A stretch of DNA of 64,000 nt from Sphingobacteriales bacterium (lineage in GTDB: Bacteria; Bacteroidota; Bacteroidia; Chitinophagales; UBA2359), in NCBI GenBank assembly GCA_016706405.1, contig JADJJT010000002.1:806001-870000 (forward strand), read 5' to 3'. Positions 55,235 through 64,000 of the stretch are shown here, one piece after another. The position numbers and the translations under genes were made by a program. Under the pieces are notes generated by a model. The model saw nothing but the letters and a program-made list of their open reading frames with translations, was not told the origin of the DNA and did not search any database. Numbering within the stretch: the stretch's first letter is position 1; each line of letters starts with the position of its first letter.

Positions 55235-58200
55235 ATGGAGCACCTGCGCAAAAGTTCAATTCAGAAATATTTAAATAATTCGGCAAATAATACTATTTTG
55301 GCGCGGGGACGTACCATAAAAAAAGCTAACGGCTGCCAGCTTGTTTCATTAGATATAGAAAATGAAAAAGCACTATACCACGTACAAAGCGACAGTATGG
55401 ACGGCAGTTACCAAGTTAATATCAGTAAATTTGGCAGCTCGTTAACTTTACAAATTAAATGCGAGTGTGCCTATAACTGGAGCGGGTTATGCAAACACGA
55501 AATAGCAGCTTTACTTGACTTAGACGAGCAACTACAACATATAAAATACGACCAATCGTTTACAGTGCTTCACATGGCCAGTATTAACGAGTCGGTAATA
55601 CAATCGTGCTTGCCCAACGAACTATACCAAACAGCCCGCCAGTTGGCCTTTTCAGACCACGCCGAAATTGAAACAATAGGCCACCAAACCATTAAAGCTA
55701 AGCTTAAATATAAAAATGCAGACTACGAGGTTACCATAGCCAAAGATGGCAAACAATTTAATACCACTTGCAACTGCTCAGACACAGACTATAAAATTTG
55801 CCTGCACAAAGCCATCGTTTTTTTGCAGATGCGCTTTAAATATGGCACAAATGCTTTTGCCGGATTGGCTAATTGGAACGATTATAAAAATAGTTTGTTA
55901 GCTGAATACGGATACTCCCTAAACGACGAGGGTTTATCCGGAAAATTTGAGTTTAGAATGACAGACGACAAACCCGAGTTAATTGTTCTTGACCCGTCTT
56001 TAATTAAACTCAGCCAAATTAATCAAATTAGTGAAAAATACGAAAACAGTTTCAACAACGCAACCAACAATAACAATACCGAAGCAAAAAACGCCATTTT
56101 TGAAGGCTTAAAAGCCTACAAAAAAGCTAAATCAGAAGACGACCGCTTTGGCTTAGGCTATGTATTTGTACTGCATCGCGAATACGAAAAAAACTTTGAA
56201 CTGCTGCCAATAGTTGGAAAACTAAACCCCGAAACCCACCAAATTAGTTCACATATATCTAATTTTAACGATGCCTTAACAAAATGGCAAACTGTTAATA
56301 CATTTAGTATTCCCGAAATTGATGCTGCCGATAATGCGCTACTAAAAATTATCCGGAATTTAACGCAGCTAACTTTATCGCTAACCGCCGAAACCTCAGC
56401 TACAAAAATAGTAAATATAAATAGTTATAGCCGCAAAAAAAACAATCCAAACGCATCGCTCGAAAAACAAGAAGAGCTTTTTTATCAGTTACAGCCTGTG
56501 CTAATAAAAGCTTTTGAACTATTAAAAAACAAACAAGTATTTTACCATAACAATATCGGAAAAAGTTTAAGCTTAAACAATTTATTACCGCTACAACTTA
56601 TAACTGACCCTATTAGTTTGGGGTTTGTTTTGGAGGAAACCTCTGATCTTTACTATTTAACCGGATATGTAAAAACAGCATCGGGCTGGCAAATACCTTT
56701 TGGCGAGCTAACTTTATACGCGCCCTGCCTGCTTTTTGTTAACGATCATTTGTTGATTTTGCCCAATGGTAAAGACCTTGCCCTCATTAAGCACTTAATT
56801 AATAATAATGGATTAAGCATAAAAAAAACTGCATTTCCGGTACTATTGCGGCAGTTAATTTTGCCCCTCCAACTGCGCTACGAAGTAGCTATCAATATTA
56901 ATCAAAATTGGCAAAACATAGCCCCTAAACCACTTGCCCGCATCTATTTAACCGATGCTAACGACGAAATGGTCGCTTTTCGTCCGGCGGTGTATTACGA
57001 AGGCTATATGGTTAGCCCCGACAATTTAGAAGCCACTTTTGTAGTAGAACAACAAGGTGAATTGTACCAAATTACCCGAGACAAATCTTTTGAAACCCAG
57101 TTTTTTGATTTTTTTGCCCAACAACACCCCCTGTTCAACGAGCAATTAAGCCAAAACCCAACCGCACCATATTGCCTGCTACCTTTTGACGAGCTGCTTA
57201 AAGATGCTTGGTTTTTAGATTTTGCCGCTGCCATGCACGCACAACAAATTGAGTTGATGGGGGTTAAGCAACTTAGCAGGTTTAATTATAGTTTGCATAA
57301 ACCCGAAATGCAATGGCGCGTTAGCTCGGGCATTGATTGGTTTGATATGGAGGCCGATATAAAATTTGGCACCGAAACCGTAACGCTTAAAGATGTGCAA
57401 CGTGCAGTTATGCGCAACGAGCGCTTTGTAAAACTTAGCGATGGCACCATGGGTGTTTTGCCCGAAGAATGGCTAAAACGCTACGAAACAATATTAAAAA
57501 TAGGCGATGTTAAAGGCAATAAACTAAAACTATCGAAAATTCACTTTTCCCTGCTCGACGAACTTTACCAAGAAATTGACGATGCTTCAACTTTATTGGA
57601 ACTTGAAGATAAAAAACGGAAACTGCGCCTTTTTAATCAAATTGAGTCTAAACCATTACCCAAAAATGTATTGGCCAACCTGCGCCCATACCAAGCCGAG
57701 GGCTTTAACTGGCTTACATTTTTAGATGAATTTAAATGGGGGGGCTGCCTTGCCGACGATATGGGGCTGGGCAAAACCTTACAGGTGCTTACCTTTTTAC
57801 AGCACCAAAAACAACAAAACAGCTTACAACACCATTTAATTGTAGTGCCAACCTCCTTGTTATTTAATTGGGAGGCCGAAGTTCGCAAATTTACGCCGGA
57901 TTTAACCTTTTACACCCACCACGGAATTAACCGCAACCGCATTGGCAAACAACAGTTCGACGAATTCGATTTAATTATTACCTCGTATGGAACTTTAGTG
58001 GCAGATATTGAACTATTTAGCGATTTATATTTTAGCTATATTGTTTTAGATGAATCGCAGTCTATCAAAAACCCTAATACCAAACGGTACAAAGCAGTGC
58101 GTTTACTAAAATCGCATAACCGGATTGCGCTTAGTGGAACACCCATTGAAAACAATACCTTCGATTTATATGCCCAAATGAGTTTTTTAAATCCTGGTAT

Positions 58201-59071
58201 GTTAGGCAGCACCGAATTTTTTAAAACCGAATTTGCCAACCCAATTGATAAAAATAACGATACCGAAAAAGTTGAAGTTTTGCGCAAACTAATTTTCCCG
58301 TTTGTGCTGCGCCGTACTAAGGAAATGGTCGCAAAGGATCTTCCGGAAAAAACCGAAACCACGCACTACTGCGAAATGGGATCACAACAACGCCGCATTT
58401 ACGAAGCTTTCAAAAATGAATATCGGTTTAAAATTTTAGACCGAATAGACCAAGACGGAATGGAAAAATCGGGAATTTATATTTTAGAGGGCTTACTTAA
58501 ATTGCGGCAAATTTGCGACTCGCCCGCCTTATTGCCCGGCCCCGAAGATTACGGCCATGAATCAGCTAAATTAGATGTTTTAATGGAATTGTTGGAAGAA
58601 ATTACTAATAACCACAAAATATTAGTTTTTTCGCAATTTCTGGGCATGTTAGACCTGCTGCGCCAGCGCCTCGAAAAAAATAATATTACCTATACTTATT
58701 TAGACGGCTCGACAAATACAAACAATCGCCGCAATGCTGTCGATAAGTTTCAGGAGGATGAACAAGTTAGGGTGTTTTTAATTAGCCTCAAAGCTGGCGG
58801 TTTAGGGCTTAACCTTACTGCCGCCGATTACGTTTTTTTGCTTGACCCTTGGTGGAACCCTGCCGTTGAAGCCCAAGCTATTGACCGCACCCACCGGATA
58901 GGCCAAACCCGCAATATTTTTGCCTATAAAATGGTTTGTAAAGATTCGATAGAAGAAAAAATACTACTGCTACAAGCCAAAAAGAAAGCCCTTGCCTACG
59001 ACTTAGTAGCTGCCGATGCAAAATTTGTAAAACAACTTACCCGCGAAGATGTGGCTTATTTGTTTACCTAA
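55235..59071 (+). CDS. SNF2-family helicase with two SWIM zinc fingers
   Basis: A 1278-residue SWI/SNF-type DNA translocase. N-terminal region: two SWIM-like Cys/His motifs, CECAYNWSGLCKHE (about residues 75-88) and CNCSDTDYKICLHK (about 178-191). A long middle segment (200-800) follows with helicase-associated features. The ATPase core shows LRPYQAEGFNWL, DDMGLGKTLQVL (Walker A near 840), VVPTSLLFNW, LDESQSIKN (motif II), ALSGTPIENN, VFSQFLGMLD, LKAGGLGLNLTAADYVF and IDRTHRIGQT (near 1218). Works on DNA-protein complexes; specific targets unknown. The SWIM plus SNF2 combination is known in bacteria; two SWIM copies are less usual. Confidence 0.92.
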   Translation: MEHLRKSSIQKYLNNSANNTILARGRTIKKANGCQLVSLDIENEKALYHVQSDSMDGSYQVNISKFGSSLTLQIKCECAYNWSGLCKHEIAALLDLDEQLQHIKYDQSFTVLHMASINESVIQSCLPNELYQTARQLAFSDHAEIETIGHQTIKAKLKYKNADYEVTIAKDGKQFNTTCNCSDTDYKICLHKAIVFLQMRFKYGTNAFAGLANWNDYKNSLLAEYGYSLNDEGLSGKFEFRMTDDKPELIVLDPSLIKLSQINQISEKYENSFNNATNNNNTEAKNAIFEGLKAYKKAKSEDDRFGLGYVFVLHREYEKNFELLPIVGKLNPETHQISSHISNFNDALTKWQTVNTFSIPEIDAADNALLKIIRNLTQLTLSLTAETSATKIVNINSYSRKKNNPNASLEKQEELFYQLQPVLIKAFELLKNKQVFYHNNIGKSLSLNNLLPLQLITDPISLGFVLEETSDLYYLTGYVKTASGWQIPFGELTLYAPCLLFVNDHLLILPNGKDLALIKHLINNNGLSIKKTAFPVLLRQLILPLQLRYEVAININQNWQNIAPKPLARIYLTDANDEMVAFRPAVYYEGYMVSPDNLEATFVVEQQGELYQITRDKSFETQFFDFFAQQHPLFNEQLSQNPTAPYCLLPFDELLKDAWFLDFAAAMHAQQIELMGVKQLSRFNYSLHKPEMQWRVSSGIDWFDMEADIKFGTETVTLKDVQRAVMRNERFVKLSDGTMGVLPEEWLKRYETILKIGDVKGNKLKLSKIHFSLLDELYQEIDDASTLLELEDKKRKLRLFNQIESKPLPKNVLANLRPYQAEGFNWLTFLDEFKWGGCLADDMGLGKTLQVLTFLQHQKQQNSLQHHLIVVPTSLLFNWEAEVRKFTPDLTFYTHHGINRNRIGKQQFDEFDLIITSYGTLVADIELFSDLYFSYIVLDESQSIKNPNTKRYKAVRLLKSHNRIALSGTPIENNTFDLYAQMSFLNPGMLGSTEFFKTEFANPIDKNNDTEKVEVLRKLIFPFVLRRTKEMVAKDLPEKTETTHYCEMGSQQRRIYEAFKNEYRFKILDRIDQDGMEKSGIYILEGLLKLRQICDSPALLPGPEDYGHESAKLDVLMELLEEITNNHKILVFSQFLGMLDLLRQRLEKNNITYTYLDGSTNTNNRRNAVDKFQEDEQVRVFLISLKAGGLGLNLTAADYVFLLDPWWNPAVEAQAIDRTHRIGQTRNIFAYKMVCKDSIEEKILLLQAKKKALAYDLVAADAKFVKQLTREDVAYLFT

Positions 59072-59350
59072 GAACAAAATTTAAATAATAAATTTTAACT
59101 GCGTATTTGATAGTGGGCCAGATGAATGGTCACCACTTAATTTTGAATCCGGATAAAAAAGTAGGCGATGGAGGGCAAATCAGGCGGTCTTATAAATTCC
59201 ATTTCTCCGGATAAATTATTTTTTTAAAAAATTAATAATCTGCGGCTAACAAAATTTTAATTGCAGCGTGTAGTTGAATAAAAGTCAATGCGTATTTGTA
59301 ATAATACAATTTATGGCTTAAATTTAACAACACTACAATCAACTTTAGTT

Positions 59351-59815
59351 ATGAACAGGTTTAATTTTTTATTATTACAATTTATCTTTCTTCTTTTTAT
59401 CTATGTTAACTTCACTGCGAATTGTTCGGCTCAAAATGTTTGGCTTGGTGGGTTTGTTTGCAACCCAAACAATTGGAACACCCCCGCTAACTGGTCTTTA
59501 CATCACGTACCCGATGAGTGGGATGTGGTAGTTATACCAAATACTGAAACAACAACAAGACATTATCCGACTATCAATACAGATGCCGGAACTATTAAAC
59601 AACTTATATTGGGCTATAATGCTTATGTAAATGTTACATCGTTAGGCAGGCTAACCATAGAATTAGCCACTGAAAGTACGAAAACCAATACAGTTTGCTC
59701 CACTGTTTTTGAAAACACAATTCTAAACCAAGAATTGTTTGACAAAACAATTTACAGTGCCAATAAAATTCAGCCATTAAGCAGTTTCGACAGCACGCTT
59801 ATCCGGAGTTATTAG
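59351..59815 (+). CDS. Short secreted protein, N-terminal module of T9SS/autotransporter-like proteins
   Basis: A 154-residue protein with a signal peptide ending NCSAQ (about residue 28). The mature N-terminus WLGGFVCNPNNWNTPANWSLHHVPDEWDVVVIP fits the opening module common to long Bacteroidota surface proteins (W.G....W..A.NWS.g.vP...d.v.IP), followed by a beta-helix-like PTINTDAGTIKQLILGYNAYVNV and a unique tail. Such proteins normally exceed 500 residues, so this one is a short form or a truncated remnant; no continuation is seen in other frames. ATG 59351 is preferred to the earlier in-frame ATG at 59288 because it starts the signal peptide. Confidence 0.6.
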   Translation: MNRFNFLLLQFIFLLFIYVNFTANCSAQNVWLGGFVCNPNNWNTPANWSLHHVPDEWDVVVIPNTETTTRHYPTINTDAGTIKQLILGYNAYVNVTSLGRLTIELATESTKTNTVCSTVFENTILNQELFDKTIYSANKIQPLSSFDSTLIRSY

Positions 59816-59883
59816 TACTTTTTATGCCCTTGCTTGCGTACAATTATTTCTATCAAATTTGCCCTTCAAAAAGAAAGCACCTA

Positions 59884-60693
59884 CTAAATATCACTTGTAA
59901 GCAAAGCTTGGGCAATAGCGCAAAAATCGGGCACTTTAAGCGATGCACCACCAATTAAACCACCGTCAACATTTGGCTGGGCAAACAACGAGGCCGCATT
60001 TTGGGCATTACAGCTACCGCCATACAAAACAGGTATTTGATTGGCAGTAGCTTGCCCGTATTGGTTGGTTAAGTGTTGCCGTATATAGGTGTGCATTTCG
60101 CCGGCTTGTTGTGGGGTGGCGGTTTGACCCGTGCCGATAGCCCAAATGGGTTCGTAGGCAATTACAATTTGCTGCATGGCTGTTTGAGGCAAATCAAACA
60201 AACTTTGAGTAAGTTGTGTACCCACCCACTCGAACTGTTCGTTGGCGTTGCGCACTTCAAGCGGTTCGCCGCAGCAAAAAATAACCTTTAAATTAGCAGT
60301 TAGTGCGGCTAAGGTTTTTTGGGCAAGTATGTCGTGGGTTTCGTGGTTATACTGACGGCGTTCGCTGTGGCCAATAATAACATAACCCGCCCCGGTTTGG
60401 GCAATTTGTTGTGCGGCCACTTCGCCGGTATAAGCACCCGCTGTAGCCCAATGGCAATTTTGTGCTCCTACGCCTAATAAATTAGGTAAATTTAAAGCGG
60501 TTACCTGCTGTACCACTTGCGCTAAATAAATTGAAGGCGGACAAAATAAAACGGTGTGCTGTTTGTGGTTTGGAGGTAGGGCGGGTGTGTTTATTAATCC
60601 GGATAAATATGCCCCTACGCCGGCCACTAAATCATGGGCTTCAGTGGGCGACAGGTTCATTTTCCAGTTTCCGGCTACAATTTTTTGACGCAT
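59884..60693 (-). CDS. tpiA: Triosephosphate isomerase
   Basis: Interconverts dihydroxyacetone phosphate and glyceraldehyde-3-phosphate. The 269-residue protein has VAGNWKMN (substrate Asn/Lys), GAQNCHWATAGAYTGEV, GYVIIGHSERR with the electrophile His, IAYEPIWAIGTG with the catalytic Glu and LYGGSCNAQN / DGGLIGGASL phosphate loops. Length is a little above average because of inserts at about 30-50. Single gene, no glycolytic neighbour. Confidence 0.95.
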   Translation of the reverse strand: MRQKIVAGNWKMNLSPTEAHDLVAGVGAYLSGLINTPALPPNHKQHTVLFCPPSIYLAQVVQQVTALNLPNLLGVGAQNCHWATAGAYTGEVAAQQIAQTGAGYVIIGHSERRQYNHETHDILAQKTLAALTANLKVIFCCGEPLEVRNANEQFEWVGTQLTQSLFDLPQTAMQQIVIAYEPIWAIGTGQTATPQQAGEMHTYIRQHLTNQYGQATANQIPVLYGGSCNAQNAASLFAQPNVDGGLIGGASLKVPDFCAIAQALLTSDI

Positions 60694-60799
60694 ATCTTTC
60701 TTGATAAAATTTAATTTTGTTTAAGATTTACCGTACAAAGATAGGCTTATTTTTGCTCTTTTTAAGGCAAAAAAACTGGGTTTTTCTTGGGCTGTTAAA

Positions 60800-61195
60800 T
60801 TAGATGTTTTTTGCTATTTGTCGCCAAATGTCAATGTCGGCAGGCACTAATTCAAAATTTAAGATATCGTTGGCATATACCCATTCTACGGCATCGTGGT
60901 CGGTAAGCATAATATTACCCGCCAAGATAGTGGCCTGATAAGCTAAAATAAAATAGGTTTTTGTGTTTTTACAAACTATATGGGTTGCCAACAAATTACC
61001 CACTAAAATATCAAGCGACAATTCCTCTTTAATTTCGCGCTTTAGGGCAATAGTGTCGGTTTCATTGCCTTCGACTTTGCCGCCCGGAAACTCCCACAAG
61101 CCAGCTCCATACCTGTCAGTTTGGGCACGCTGGGCTAATAAATATTGCCCTTTTGCATTTTGCATTACCGCAGCTACAACACGAATTTGAAACAT
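60800..61195 (-). CDS. Nudix hydrolase (MutT-like)
   Basis: A 131-residue Nudix protein with the box GGKVEGNETDTIALKREI KEEL (GX5EX7REUXEEXGU type) at about residues 38-59, preceded by GLWEFPGG. MutT-type members remove 8-oxo-dGTP from the nucleotide pool; this length and the RAQTDRYGAGLWEF start are compatible with that role. The substrate cannot be deduced from sequence alone. It is 106 bp upstream of the tpiA start on the same strand. Confidence 0.85.
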   Translation of the reverse strand: MFQIRVVAAVMQNAKGQYLLAQRAQTDRYGAGLWEFPGGKVEGNETDTIALKREIKEELSLDILVGNLLATHIVCKNTKTYFILAYQATILAGNIMLTDHDAVEWVYANDILNFELVPADIDIWRQIAKNI

Positions 61196-61307
61196 GAGAA
61201 TATAGAAATAGAAAAAAAGTAAGCACTAAAATTAAAACATAAACATAAAATTGCTTTGTAAAGTTTAATATTTGGCTTTATCCGGAGATACCACATTAAA
61301 CACAAAC

Positions 61308-62273
61308 TTATTTGTGTAATTGTAGCAGTTTTCGGCATTTAGAATCAATAGTTTTATTTTCAGGTTTTTTCCAAAAAAGTGTAAAATCGTTGTCGGCATG
61401 ATAATTGGGTTGGCCTAAATAATATACATATTTTAAATTATTCACACCGTTATTTTGTAAAATCTGCTCAACCAAACAATGGCAATAGTTGGTAATTAAT
61501 TGCATATTGACGTTATTGTTATTATTGTTTGCATGATATTTGGCGCAGCTATTAAGTGCTAACTGCCTATAACGCTGACTTTCAAGACTATCGGGGCGCT
61601 CTAAAAACAGCCAGTTTAAAGTAGGGTCGTCTTTGTGATATACCAATTTAAACCGCGAGCCTGTATCAACAGGCCAACCGGTGGGGGCAATATACGCTTG
61701 GAGTAAATTATTAAAAGGCAGTTCAACTGTGCCAAAATACATATCTGAATTAACCGAGTAAGCATACACTGCTAAGTTTTGGTTATTATTTGCTTTTTCC
61801 GGAAAATAGGAGGTATCAATAGGCATTACTTTAGGACCTAATTTTACAATAACGGCAGTAGTGGTGGTGTTTTCGGCAGCATTATTTTCAAAAGCTAACG
61901 AAAGCTCGTTGTTGTGATGCCATTTGATAATACGCATACCAAAAAATATAATAAATAATAAAATTGATAAAAACCCAAATCCAATTCCAAACTTTTGCAG
62001 TAAATTTTTGCGTTTATTGGCCTTCCCTAATTTGCTGGTCGAAAATTCGGGGCTATTGAGCGTATATTTAAAGCCATTGGCATTTTTTGTGATAACTATT
62101 TCACATAATTCGCTGTCAACAAAAAATTGATACAATTTATTGGTTTCAACTTTTTCGTGGTACAAATCGCGTCCATCGAGTCGAATTAACAACTCGCGCG
62201 AAATTGGCGAGTGAAACAACTCAATTAAATGTTGCTGCAAAACACCATGTAAAACCCATCGCTCTTTGTACAT
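61308..62273 (-). CDS. Hypothetical single-pass membrane protein
   Basis: A 321-residue protein not recognised. One strong transmembrane segment at about residues 92-114 (FGIGFGFLSILLFIIFFGMRII) separates an N-terminal part of about 85 residues without signal peptide (likely cytoplasmic) from a C-terminal part of about 200 residues (likely periplasmic) with Asn-rich patches (ANNNNNNVNM) and CAKYHANN / NYCHCLVEQ cysteines. It lies divergent to the DEAD-box helicase gene. No function can be assigned. Confidence 0.65.
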   Translation of the reverse strand: MYKERWVLHGVLQQHLIELFHSPISRELLIRLDGRDLYHEKVETNKLYQFFVDSELCEIVITKNANGFKYTLNSPEFSTSKLGKANKRKNLLQKFGIGFGFLSILLFIIFFGMRIIKWHHNNELSLAFENNAAENTTTTAVIVKLGPKVMPIDTSYFPEKANNNQNLAVYAYSVNSDMYFGTVELPFNNLLQAYIAPTGWPVDTGSRFKLVYHKDDPTLNWLFLERPDSLESQRYRQLALNSCAKYHANNNNNNVNMQLITNYCHCLVEQILQNNGVNNLKYVYYLGQPNYHADNDFTLFWKKPENKTIDSKCRKLLQLHK

Positions 62274-62781
62274 GAATTGTATAAATAAATGAAATTAAAA
62301 TTTTATTCTTATTATTAACAAATCTAAGGCGCACCGGCGCAGTTTATACCACAATTTGAAAACGTTTTTGTACCTTTGCAAAAAAATTCATATTTGGCAA
62401 TATCAAACAACAAATAATTTATATTTGTATAACTAAATTGAGCTGCGCTCTATTGTGCAAAGATAGGTTTATTTAAGTAAATTATTTGTAAAACTCATGC
62501 GTATGTAAACCAAATACTTTAACCGGAGGAAGTAATATTAGGTATATAAAACTGCGTGCAGCGAGGTAAAAATGAGCTAAATTTTTTTAATCCGGATAAA
62601 GATTATAAAATCCAAACACCTGTTATTTCTATTGTATCCGGTGCAATCTCCTTGGTGCGCAACAATAAACACCGCATCAAATTTTTTATTCCTTAAGCTA
62701 AATTAATAAACAGATTAATATTAGATAGCCTTTTTGCTTCTACTTATACTTTTGTGCCATAAATTATTCAATTAAAAATAC
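62274..62781. other. Intergenic region upstream of the DEAD-box helicase
   Basis: 508 bp with no credible ORF. Two -7-like elements are seen: TACCTTTG at 62371-62378 and TACTTTTG at 62747-62754, the latter 28 bp before the helicase start. One TCCGGA copy at about 62592. Such a long leader before an RNA-helicase gene is compatible with 5'-UTR regulation, but no named element is recognised. Confidence 0.5.
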
Positions 62782-64000
62782 ATGCAAAATTTTAAATCGT
62801 TAGGACTTTCGCAAAAACTCCTAAGCAATTTAACCCAAATGGGCTTTGAAACGCCAACACCCATACAAGAAAAAACCATTCCGTTTTTACTGCACAACAA
62901 CCGCGATTTATTGGCAATGGCACAAACCGGAACCGGAAAAACCGCCGCTTTTGGCTTGCCGCTAATTGAGCTTTGTGAAGTTTACGAATCAGCAACCCAG
63001 GCATTGGTTTTAGCTCCCACCCGCGAACTATGTGTGCAAATTATGAACGACCTTACCAAATATGCACAAAACGTTAAACCATTAAATATTGTTGCCGTTT
63101 ATGGCGGCGCTAATATACTGCATCAAATCAAACAAATAAAGCAGGGAGCACATATAATTGTAGCCACTCCAGGCCGGATGATGGACTTAATGAAACGCAA
63201 AGTTATTGACATATCGGCCTTGCGCTATGCTATTTTAGACGAGTCAGATGAAATGCTGAATATGGGCTTTGAAGAGGATATTCAAACTATTTTATCGGCT
63301 ACGCCCGATGATAAAAATATATGGCTTTTTTCGGCTACTATGCCTACCGCTATTAAGCGTATTGCCGAAAAATACATGTATAACCCCGTTGAACTTAGCG
63401 TAAGTGGCCAGCAAATTACCAACCAAAACATTGCGCATTGCTATGCAACCATCCACGAAAAAGACCGCTACCCCGCTTTAAAACGTTTTATTGACCAACA
63501 AACAGCTATTTTCGGCATTATTTTTTGCCGCACCAAAATTGATACACAAACAATTGCCGAAAAACTGATTAACGATGGCTATAACGCCGATGCGCTGCAT
63601 GGCGACCTTACCCAAGTCCAACGCGACCGCGTAATGAAAAATTTTAGAAGCCGCACCTTACAATTTTTAGTTGCAACAGATGTGGCTGCACGCGGTATAG
63701 ATGTTGAAAATATTACCCACGTTTTTCACTATGTATTGCCCGACGAATTAGAGTTTTATACCCACAGAAGCGGGCGCACTGCCAGGGCGGGTAAAACCGG
63801 AATCAGCCTTGCATTACTGTCCCCGCGTGAACAGTACAAAGTAAAACAGTTGGAAAAAACCTTACAGATAAAATTTCAGGCTTTGCGCATACCAACAGCC
63901 CAAGAAATTTGCGAAAATAAAATGTTGCACCTAGTTCATCGTTTGCACGAGGTTGATATGCAGGAAACGGGCCTTGAAAACTTATTGCCCGACCTGTATG
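62782..64000 (+). CDS. DEAD-box RNA helicase, 3' end outside the window
   Basis: At least 406 residues, open to the end of the window. Motifs in order: Q motif (GFETPTPIQEKTIPF), Walker A MAQTGTGKTAAF, Ia LAPTRELCVQI, Ib VATPGRMMDL, motif II LDESDEML, III FSATMP, IV IIFCRTK, V ATDVAARGID and VI YTHRSGRTARAG. Motif II reads DESD where the family has DEAD; the rest is canonical. The C-terminal extension that would distinguish CsdA-, RhlE- or DbpA-like types starts at about residue 370 and is cut by the window. The start ATG 62782 lies 28 bp after a -7-like element. Confidence 0.93.
   Translation, partial: MQNFKSLGLSQKLLSNLTQMGFETPTPIQEKTIPFLLHNNRDLLAMAQTGTGKTAAFGLPLIELCEVYESATQALVLAPTRELCVQIMNDLTKYAQNVKPLNIVAVYGGANILHQIKQIKQGAHIIVATPGRMMDLMKRKVIDISALRYAILDESDEMLNMGFEEDIQTILSATPDDKNIWLFSATMPTAIKRIAEKYMYNPVELSVSGQQITNQNIAHCYATIHEKDRYPALKRFIDQQTAIFGIIFCRTKIDTQTIAEKLINDGYNADALHGDLTQVQRDRVMKNFRSRTLQFLVATDVAARGIDVENITHVFHYVLPDELEFYTHRSGRTARAGKTGISLALLSPREQYKVKQLEKTLQIKFQALRIPTAQEICENKMLHLVHRLHEVDMQETGLENLLPDLY

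Noticed and set aside
62792..63004. Minus-strand 70-codon ORF at the right end
   Set aside because: Antisense shadow of the DEAD-box helicase, which is clearly the real gene on the plus strand.
1..64000. CRISPR array, tRNA or rRNA genes
   Set aside because: No regularly spaced repeats with unique spacers, and no cloverleaf or rRNA-like stretches were recognised in the intergenic regions.
1..64000. Recoded stop codons as explanation for the many broken frames
   Set aside because: Housekeeping genes (gmk, pth, miaB, tpiA, kdsA) end normally at TAA/TAG/TGA and have no internal stops; the breaks are frameshifts, not stop read-through.

Overview
The window comes from a Bacteroidota chromosome of roughly 40% GC, most likely an environmental relative of the Saprospiria/Chitinophagia/Sphingobacteriia group. 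The evidence is: proteins with type IX secretion (T9SS) C-terminal sorting domains and PKD domains, signal peptides ending in AQ, promoters matching the Bacteroidota TAnnTTTG -7 element, LPS genes (kdsA, lptE), and the neighbour pair sigma-54 regulator/lptE. No rRNA, tRNA or CRISPR array was recognised.

Layout. 1-4.2 kb: coaX (5' truncated by the window edge), a beta-barrel, a DUF4625-like lipoprotein, csaA and rmlD. 4.5-8.5 kb: a 1333-aa secreted BNR/PKD/LamG protein with a frameshifted end. 8.66-15.24 kb (locus A): an IS4-type IS, then two large T9SS-type genes; the second is split by a decayed IS982-family element whose 7-bp target duplication allows exact in-frame reconstruction. 15.3-20.7 kb: an ArsA/Get3-like ATPase, a PKD protein, a broken IS5-family copy, a MurU-like nucleotidyltransferase and two tandem MlaE permeases. 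20.9-29 kb: a TPR protein, a TonB-receptor-like barrel, DoxX, UbiX, a thioredoxin-like protein and a peptidoglycan-binding protein with eight short repeats. 29-40.4 kb: YfhO (frameshifted), an NlpC/P60-like protein, kdsA, apaG, gmk, yicC, pth, a flippase-like membrane protein and a GH31 glucosidase. 40.5-45.9 kb (locus B): a beta-helix gene interrupted by an intact IS5-family element, followed by another T9SS protein, the whole framed by IS-end remnants. 46-64 kb: housekeeping and envelope genes (class V aminotransferase, methyltransferase, phoH, miaB, sigma-54 regulator, lptE, hsp20, ald, a SNF2 helicase with SWIM domains, tpiA, a Nudix hydrolase, a DEAD-box helicase cut by the window edge).

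The most unusual biology is in loci A and B. There, pieces of a cytoplasmic-looking beta-helix (pectate-lyase-3-like) protein sit directly upstream of secreted T9SS beta-propeller proteins. In locus A they are fused in frame, so the signal peptide lies about 115-150 residues inside the ORF; an identical 27-nt block marks both fusion points. In locus B the same two modules are separated by stop codons, and the secreted ORF has no standard start codon. All this sits among IS elements, duplicated C-termini and frameshifts, which suggests a recombining surface-protein cassette system.

A second window-wide signal is the palindrome TCCGGA. A hand count gives about 70 copies in coding and non-coding DNA, where about 9 would be expected from base composition, and there is an 8-kb gap without it over locus A. 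Several genes (YfhO, the beta-helix protein, the BNR protein, the first T9SS protein) carry single-base frameshifts, some in homopolymers, so assembly error has to be excluded.
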